From: Sulfurimonas sp.
GTDB taxonomy: Bacteria > Campylobacterota > Campylobacteria > Campylobacterales > Sulfurimonadaceae
Assembly: GCA_027083475.1 (NCBI GenBank)
Contig: JALWON010000393.1
Coordinates: 1-11,787, forward strand
Length of the DNA: 11,787 nt
Direction: 5' to 3'
Shown in pieces: positions 8,001 to 11,787 of the stretch (position 1 is its first letter; each line of letters starts with the position of its first letter). Both the position numbers and the translations under genes were made by a program. Under the pieces are notes generated by a model that saw only the letters and a list, made by a program, of their open reading frames with translations, did no database searches and was not told the origin of the DNA.

Positions 8001-9519
8001 TTTGTTTAAAATAATCAGAAAAATTTCTCTGTTTATTTGAAAAGGCAGCCAGTGGTGTATCATCACCCATAGAACCAACAGCTTCTTTTCCCTCTTTCAT
8101 CATTGGCTCAATAACCTGTTCAATCACCTCTTGCGTCACATTAAAATAACGCTGGCGTTTGACAAGATTTTCTACATCAATATCTTTAGATGAAGTGTAC
8201 TGCTCTTCTACATGCTCTTGAAGATAAATCATATGCTCATTGAGCCATTTCATATATGGATTTGAGTCTTTTAAATAATCATCAATCTGTTTGCTTTTAA
8301 GCACTTTTCCAAATTTTAAATCAAGCCCAAGCATCTCACCAGATTGTAAACGCCCACGCTCTTTAATATCTTCTTCTTTAATATCAACGACACCATATTC
8401 TGATGCGATGAGAAGATTGTCATCATTTGTGATAATGTATTTTGAAGGACGCAGACCATTTCTATCGAGCACACATCCAATGTAGCGACCATCTGTTACA
8501 CTAAACGCAGCAGGACCATCCCATGCTTCAAAAACAGTTGAATGGTACTCATAAAATGCACGCAGTTGTGGATCCATATGTGGAGCATTTTGCCAAGCTG
8601 AAGGAATCACCGCACGAACTGCTTTAAAAAAGTCCATACCATTTACAATCAAAAATTCAAAAAAGTTATCTGCTGAGGCACTATCAGAAGCATCTACTTG
8701 GAGTATTGGTAAAATTCTTTGAATCTCTTCATCTGTAAAGACTTCAGACTTGATAGATTCTGATTTAATCTCAACATTGATTCTATTACCCTCTACAGAG
8801 TTTATTTCACCATTATGTGCAACAGCACGGAAAGGTTGTGCTAAACGCCACTCTGGCAAAGTATTTGTTGAGAATCTTTGATGAAAGAGAGAAAAAGAGA
8901 TTTTAAATTTTTCATCTTGAAAATCTTTATAAAACTCTTTAATATGTGTAGGCATTACAAGCCCTTTATAAGAAAGCACCTTTGAACTCATAGAAGCAAT
9001 ATAAAAATCTCTCTCATCAACTAAAGCATGTTCACACTCTTTACGAGTCAAATACAATAAAGCATCAAATCGGTTTGTAGCCATAATGGAGTTTGGAATG
9101 ATAAACATCTGTGTAATATGCGGTAAAGATGCCATTGCCTGTTCACCAAGTGCTGCAACATCAATAGGAACTTCACGTCGTAAAACAACTTTTAAGTCAT
9201 TAGATTCACAATAACTCTCTAATGTATCTAAAAGCTTAATATCTTTTGTAAAAACAGAAGCAATACCAAACTGTTTTAAGAGTTCAACACCATGCTTTTC
9301 GGCCTCCAAACGCATAAATTCTTCTGGCATGGAGAGCAGTAAGCCACTTCCATCACCAGTTTTTCCATCTGCTGCAACAGCACCACGGTGCATCATACGC
9401 TCAAGTGCAGTCACCGCGTCGTTTAAAACCTTATGAGAAGGTTTGTTTTTTATATTTGCAACAAGACCAAAGCCGCAATTGTCTTTAAATGATCTTAGTA
9501 AATCATGATGTTCAACCAT
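5083..9519 (-). CDS. gltB: Glutamate synthase (NADPH) large subunit
   Basis: GltB (1478 residues, the normal size) converts glutamine plus 2-oxoglutarate to two glutamates and acts downstream of glutamine synthetase in ammonium assimilation. The N-terminal class II amidotransferase domain (to about 420) starts with catalytic Cys15 in DNCGFGLVA; the preceding 14 residues should be removed as a propeptide, as in known GltB proteins. It also has HQRFSTNTLPEW and AHNGEINSVEGN near 208-243. A central domain is followed by the FMN-binding synthase domain with GEGGEDKARFGT near 895, PPPHHDIYSIEDL near 975 and ISGGDGGTGAAP near 1030. The 3Fe-4S cysteines are Cys1110, Cys1116 and Cys1121 (CKMLRICHVNKC). 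The C-terminal GXGXG beta-helix lies near 1300-1395. Start ATG has AGGAG five bases upstream. It is the first gene of gltBD. No truncation or missing key residue was seen. Confidence 0.98.
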   Translation of the reverse strand: MVEHHDLLRSFKDNCGFGLVANIKNKPSHKVLNDAVTALERMMHRGAVAADGKTGDGSGLLLSMPEEFMRLEAEKHGVELLKQFGIASVFTKDIKLLDTLESYCESNDLKVVLRREVPIDVAALGEQAMASLPHITQMFIIPNSIMATNRFDALLYLTRKECEHALVDERDFYIASMSSKVLSYKGLVMPTHIKEFYKDFQDEKFKISFSLFHQRFSTNTLPEWRLAQPFRAVAHNGEINSVEGNRINVEIKSESIKSEVFTDEEIQRILPILQVDASDSASADNFFEFLIVNGMDFFKAVRAVIPSAWQNAPHMDPQLRAFYEYHSTVFEAWDGPAAFSVTDGRYIGCVLDRNGLRPSKYIITNDDNLLIASEYGVVDIKEEDIKERGRLQSGEMLGLDLKFGKVLKSKQIDDYLKDSNPYMKWLNEHMIYLQEHVEEQYTSSKDIDVENLVKRQRYFNVTQEVIEQVIEPMMKEGKEAVGSMGDDTPLAAFSNKQRNFSDYFKQKFAQVTNPPIDPIREKVVMSLNTGFGEIHNILDEVPKHAQRLKSISPIITKEKLEVLKSFGDKKSPRYQAFYQNATFSTAYKSDLKASLDALVASVIDSVKNEGTRVVILDDSEFSATMKVIPMAMVIGRLNQALLKEKIRHLVSMIAMTGEVVDSHSAAVLLGYGASAIYPSLFFTTVAHELEKTNANMSCAEALKAVHGAINGGLLKIMSKMGIATIASYRNSGLFDVMGLSNEIAQDCFGGSHNVLPGLSYEDIDERLSRYHKAAFKDTGFNKIFPLNIGGYYKFYSGQEHHDFGPAVIHAIHAMASSGKKEDFDRYKELVNKRGLKFIRDFFDLDSGREPIDISEVEPKEEIFKRFASAAMSLGSISPEAHETIAMAMNSIGGQSNSGEGGEDKARFGTERVSKIKQVASGRFGVTPAYLRSAEEIQIKVAQGAKPGEGGQLPGHKVTPLIGKLRHTVPGVTLISPPPHHDIYSIEDLAQLIFDMKQVNPKARVAVKLVSTVGVGTIAAGVAKAYADKIIISGGDGGTGAAPLTSIKFAGNPWELGLAEAHNALKANNLRGLVEVQTDGGLKTGLDVVKAALLGAESYAFGTGVLTIVGCKMLRICHVNKCSVGIATQNEKLRDEFFKGHVHQVVNYFTQLAEDVRSIMATLGYRTMEEMIGQVATLKVKNDDFAKKFDFSAVLHEEAGVNTHQQKFNPPFDDNSFEKDVLKEAYTAIKHPEHPIRIKREIQNVHRSFGALTSGEISEYYGDAGLKSDTITMNLTGVAGQAFGAFLINGVSLYLEGVANDYIAKGMHGGKIVITSKNEGEDFSAGGNTCLYGATGGKLYISGSVGERFGVRNSGALAIVEGTGDNACEYMTGGIVVILGRTGINFGAGMTGGISFVYDADHAFIENVNHELVEAVRIDTDEGDEARHYLKRLLKDYLVETSSQKAKDLLENFRVEVRNFWLVKPKNLTKLPLNVEKGD

Positions 9520-9610
9520 TTTCGCTCCTAAATTTTACAATTTGTATAAATTTTTTCTATATTTAAGCTATTTTTAAACTAACTTATTCTATTTAGAAAA
9601 TAGGTGTTGT

Positions 9611-9616
9611 ATTATA
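9611..9616 (-). promoter_or_regulatory. Candidate -10 box of the gltBD promoter
   Basis: A perfect TATAAT on the minus strand (context CAGTATAATACA), with start expected near 9604 and an approximately 85-base untranslated leader. There is no TTGACA at the -35 distance and no TGn extension, so the support is weaker than for the accD promoter. It is the best -10 match in the gap upstream of gltB. Confidence 0.5.
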
Positions 9617-9666
9617 CTGTTTATATATTTAAAAGATTATGAAGAGTAGAAGATGAGCGTTTAAAA

Positions 9667-9720
9667 AATTTATATATGTGTATTTTTGTAATTTTTTTCT
9701 CTGCTCAAGTTATATAAATT
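9667..9720 (-). repeat. AT-only inverted repeat, possible weak terminator of the kinase gene
   Basis: AATTTATATA at 9667-9676 is the exact reverse complement of TATATAAATT at 9711-9720, with 34 bases between. On the minus strand the second arm is followed directly by a T run (9661-9668 read in reverse), which fits a terminator just after the kinase stop. The stem has no G-C pair and a long loop, so it would be weak and could be coincidental. Confidence 0.35.
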
Positions 9721-9722
9721 TA

Positions 9723-11396
9723 TTATACACTCTCTTTATTGAATTTTATCCTAAAGCAAGCACCTTCTTTAGTATTTGTAGCTTCTAAAAGACCTTTAAA
9801 ATGTTCTTCTATGATTATTTTACTCATATACAGACCTAAACCTGTTCCATCTTTTTTCTCTTTTGTTGAGAAATAGGGATCAAATAACTTATCTAAAATA
9901 TCACTTGGTATTCCACCTGCATTATCACTTATTTCTAGTACAATATCTTCATGTGTATCATAACTAGAAATTACTATTGTCGGTGTTGCAACACCAACCT
10001 CAACAAGTGCATCTTCTGCATTCTTGAGTAAATTCAATACAACCTGTGTTAGTTCATTTTTATAAACAAAGAGTTGTGCCTGTGATTTATACACTGTTTG
10101 CACTCGAATCCCTTTTGCATCGAGAGAGTCTTGGATAATAGCTAAAGAGTTCTCAACTATCTCTTGAAAAACTGTTTGTTCTTTGCGTTTATCTTCTTTA
10201 TAAAAATTTCTAAAATCATAAATGGTATTGCTCAAATGTCCAGAAAGTTCCAAGATCTTTTCTAGTTTTTGTATAAAATAACTTTCTGTATAGCTCTGCA
10301 TCTCTATTTTTAACAACAAATCGCCAACAATTGCATTGGTTGCATTAAGAGGCTGTCTCCATTGATGTGCTATCATACTGAGTAACTCTCCCATTTGTGC
10401 AAGTTTTGATTGTTTTAGCATTAATTGATCTTTTTGTCTCTTCTCTTCTAATTCCTCTTTGAGTCGTACTTTATCTGTAATATCTATTCTAATAGCCGCA
10501 TAGGCTTCAATAGTGCCTTTTTTATCAAAAAGCGGTTCAATATTTGCATATACCCAATAATAATCACCATTTTTCGTCCGATTTTTCACTTTACCACTCC
10601 AGGACTTTCCTGTTTTGATAGTAGACCACAAATCTTTAAAAACACTTTGTGGCATATCGGGATGTCGTACTATATTATGTGATTTTCCAATTAACTCTTC
10701 TTTTGAATATTGCGATATTTTACAAAAGGCATCGCTTGCATCCAAAATTTTTCCTTTTGTATCAGTGATAGAACTAATAATATGCTTATCTGTAATATCT
10801 CGAAATCTTTTTTCACTTTTTATAAGTTTTGTAAGAAACACAACAAGTATGACAAAAATGGAAAAAACGATTAAATTTAAAAGAGTATAGAGAACAAAGA
10901 GTGCATAATTCTGATGTAAATTCATTGTTATACTCTGATTAATACCCTTTTCCATATAATCATTAATTATTTTCAACCTATCTATCTTTTGTGTAATCTG
11001 TGCAAACCAATACTGCGGTTTCACATGAAAATTTTGATTTTTATTGAGTATAACATTTCGAATTCTCGTCACTTCATCCACAGCTTTAACATGAAGTATA
11101 TGAGTATAATATGTTTTGACATCTTTACAAGAATACTGTTCAAAGGCTTTAAAGTAGAGTTTTTGTGCCTCTACAAGATTTGTAAAATAGCGACGCTGAT
11201 TTTCAATAAAATGATTTTGAGATAAAATAGCAATACCTACAGCTCTCTCTATTCCCGCATTCTCTTTTGCATACAAAAAATTACTGTATGCAATAAGATA
11301 CTGCATAATTTTTTTATTTTCAGACATCTTTGATATTGTGACAATAACATCTAAAAACTGATTATTCATGGAGGAATAATATCCTATAACATCCAT
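9723..11396 (-). CDS. Sensor histidine kinase with NIT, PAS, HisKA and HATPase_c regions (5' end damaged)
   Basis: From the first in-frame ATG (11394-11396) this frame codes for 557 residues. Domains in order: most of a NIT (nitrate/nitrite-sensing) helical domain up to about 160, including AKENAGIERAVG (43-54); a transmembrane helix near 164-191; an Aer-like PAS domain near 207-308 (IVRHPDMP, GKSWSGKVKNRTKNGDYYWV); an H-box AHQWRQPLN with phospho-acceptor His344; and an ATPase with N-box LLKNAEDAL (456-464), DNAGGIP (491-497), FDPYFSTK and GTGLGL (517-522). All kinase motifs are intact. The ATG falls inside the NIT domain and has no Shine-Dalgarno, so it is unlikely to be the native start; coding similarity continues in frame to 11672 (see next entry). 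The ligand is inferred from the NIT family. No response regulator is visible; gltBD lies downstream behind its own promoter. The gene may be inactive or only partly expressed. Confidence 0.88.
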   Translation of the reverse strand: MDVIGYYSSMNNQFLDVIVTISKMSENKKIMQYLIAYSNFLYAKENAGIERAVGIAILSQNHFIENQRRYFTNLVEAQKLYFKAFEQYSCKDVKTYYTHILHVKAVDEVTRIRNVILNKNQNFHVKPQYWFAQITQKIDRLKIINDYMEKGINQSITMNLHQNYALFVLYTLLNLIVFSIFVILVVFLTKLIKSEKRFRDITDKHIISSITDTKGKILDASDAFCKISQYSKEELIGKSHNIVRHPDMPQSVFKDLWSTIKTGKSWSGKVKNRTKNGDYYWVYANIEPLFDKKGTIEAYAAIRIDITDKVRLKEELEEKRQKDQLMLKQSKLAQMGELLSMIAHQWRQPLNATNAIVGDLLLKIEMQSYTESYFIQKLEKILELSGHLSNTIYDFRNFYKEDKRKEQTVFQEIVENSLAIIQDSLDAKGIRVQTVYKSQAQLFVYKNELTQVVLNLLKNAEDALVEVGVATPTIVISSYDTHEDIVLEISDNAGGIPSDILDKLFDPYFSTKEKKDGTGLGLYMSKIIIEEHFKGLLEATNTKEGACFRIKFNKESV

Positions 11397-11672
11397 ATTA
11401 TTAAGTGATAATTCATCTATCTGTTTTCTTATATCTTTAATTTTTTTTAAACTATGGAGTGCATCATGTAATTTTCTCCGTAATATTTTATTTTGAAATT
11501 GTTGAGAATATTTTTGGAGTTCTTCAATTTTTTTATCTGTTCTGTGACGCTGTTTTTTTAAATCGGTTTGAAATACTACTTTTCCTTGTGTTACGAACCC
11601 AGAAGAGTAACCTCTCTCTTTTTGTGTTTCATGAATTAAGTTCGAAATTTTAATAGAGAGCGTAATAAGTGC
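11397..11672 (-). pseudogene. In-frame 5' remnant of the kinase: start of the NIT domain without a start codon
   Basis: Minus-strand reading in the kinase frame is open for 92 codons upstream of the ATG at 11396, up to TAG at 11673-11675. It contains no ATG, GTG or TTG codon. The translation has the hallmark NIT opening: ISNLIHETQKERGYSSGF, then QRHRTDKKIEEL, and it ends in RKQIDELSLNN, which runs straight into MDVIGYYSSM of the predicted protein. In NIT kinases this region follows an N-terminal transmembrane helix, which is missing here. So the gene appears to have lost its start and first membrane helix through an insertion or rearrangement near 11672, or by a stop mutation. The full damaged gene would be 9723-11672. 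Confidence 0.75.
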
Positions 11673-11675
11673 CTA

Positions 11676-11787
11676 ACAAAAATAAATGACATAAAAGTAG
11701 GATTGAAAATTGCTATATAAAAAGTATGAAATACATAGCATTAAATGAAACAATAACTGAAAAACTAGAGGCAGTAGTTAAAACAGA
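11676..11787 (+). mobile_element. Possible end of an inserted element, with the start of a plus-strand ORF
   Basis: The kinase similarity stops near 11672, and beyond it a plus-strand frame opens at ATG 11726-11728. It reads MKYIALNETITEKLEAVVKT and runs off the window after 20 codons. The short N-terminus is compatible with the beginning of an IS630-type transposase (a leucine- and glutamate-rich helix before the HTH region), but 20 residues cannot prove this. The spacing of about 50 bases from the break to the ATG is typical of the end of an insertion sequence. No Shine-Dalgarno is obvious. The other end, the terminal repeats and any target duplication lie outside the window. An ordinary divergent gene next to a deletion is the alternative. 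Confidence 0.35.

Larger units (their letters stand above)
9520..9722. other. AT-rich intergenic region between the kinase and gltB
   Basis: These 203 bases contain no open frame that I can support. Reading on the minus strand there is an AT-only inverted repeat just after the kinase stop, a TATAAT box in the middle and a leader of roughly 85 bases ending in the gltB Shine-Dalgarno. Near that ribosome-binding site, TACAATTTGTA (9536-9546) is a perfect 5-base-arm palindrome that might be an operator or might be chance in AT-rich DNA. Confidence 0.6.

Noticed and set aside
9475..9519. GltB catalytic Cys is residue 15, not residue 2
   Set aside because: This is not a wrong start or defect. GltB proteins are made with a short propeptide that is cleaved to expose the Cys, and the AGGAG site supports the ATG at 9519.
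10615..11653. Plus-strand frames opposite the kinase (10615-10890, 10989-11225, 11459-11653)
   Set aside because: They are antisense to recognisable PAS or NIT coding sequence, and their F/I/L/C-rich translations are what AT-rich antisense DNA gives.
11673..11741. Possible native N-terminus of the kinase: MLCISYFLYSN..., in frame before the TAG at 11673-11675
   Set aside because: This 22-codon minus-strand stretch is hydrophobic, so a simple nonsense mutation was considered. It has no positive residues or ribosome-binding site typical of a membrane-anchor start and overlaps the plus-strand ORF, so I consider it chance, though it is not fully excluded.
1..11787. tRNA or rRNA genes, CRISPR array, riboswitch (for example TPP before the thiE-like gene)
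   Set aside because: No cloverleaf, rRNA-like segment or regularly spaced repeat was seen. The one-base gap before thiE leaves no room for a leader riboswitch, and the accD leader is only about 25 bases.

Overview
The window looks like chromosomal DNA from a member of the Campylobacterota (Epsilonproteobacteria), probably close to Sulfurimonas, Sulfurovum or relatives. This is judged from the strong AT bias, the tight single-strand gene packing, the style of the protein sequences (for example the AHQWRQPLN H-box of the kinase) and promoters with a good -10 box but no -35 box. It is an inference from reading, not from a search. Every confidently identified gene lies on the minus strand, so transcription runs from high to low coordinates.

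From right to left: (1) 11676-11787 holds sequence that does not belong to the kinase next to it, including the start of a plus-strand open frame that runs off the window, possibly a transposase. (2) 9723-11672 is a sensor histidine kinase with NIT, transmembrane, PAS, HisKA and HATPase_c regions. Its frame is open back to a stop at 11673-11675 with no usable start before 11396, so the N-terminal membrane anchor and normal start appear lost. (3) 9520-9722 is an AT-rich intergenic region with the likely gltB promoter. (4) gltB and gltD (9519-3696) encode both subunits of NADPH-dependent glutamate synthase and end in a clear Rho-independent terminator. (5) An extended -10 promoter near 3600 starts a compact six-gene run: accD, thiE-like, rlmH, dksA-like, an unknown two-TM membrane protein, and dusB (cut by the left edge). 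Gaps in this run are 1 to 21 bases, which suggests one operon with translational coupling.

The gltBD pair makes glutamate from glutamine and 2-oxoglutarate, the central ammonium-assimilation step. The accD run joins fatty acid synthesis (AccD), thiamine synthesis (ThiE-like), ribosome and tRNA modification (RlmH, DusB) and transcriptional control by a DksA-family protein, so it reads as a growth-linked housekeeping operon. Both accD and dksA start with TTG behind a good Shine-Dalgarno sequence.

I found no convincing new multi-gene system. The most noteworthy points are the broken NIT-domain kinase with foreign-looking sequence at its 5' end, and the uncharacterised membrane protein embedded in the housekeeping operon.
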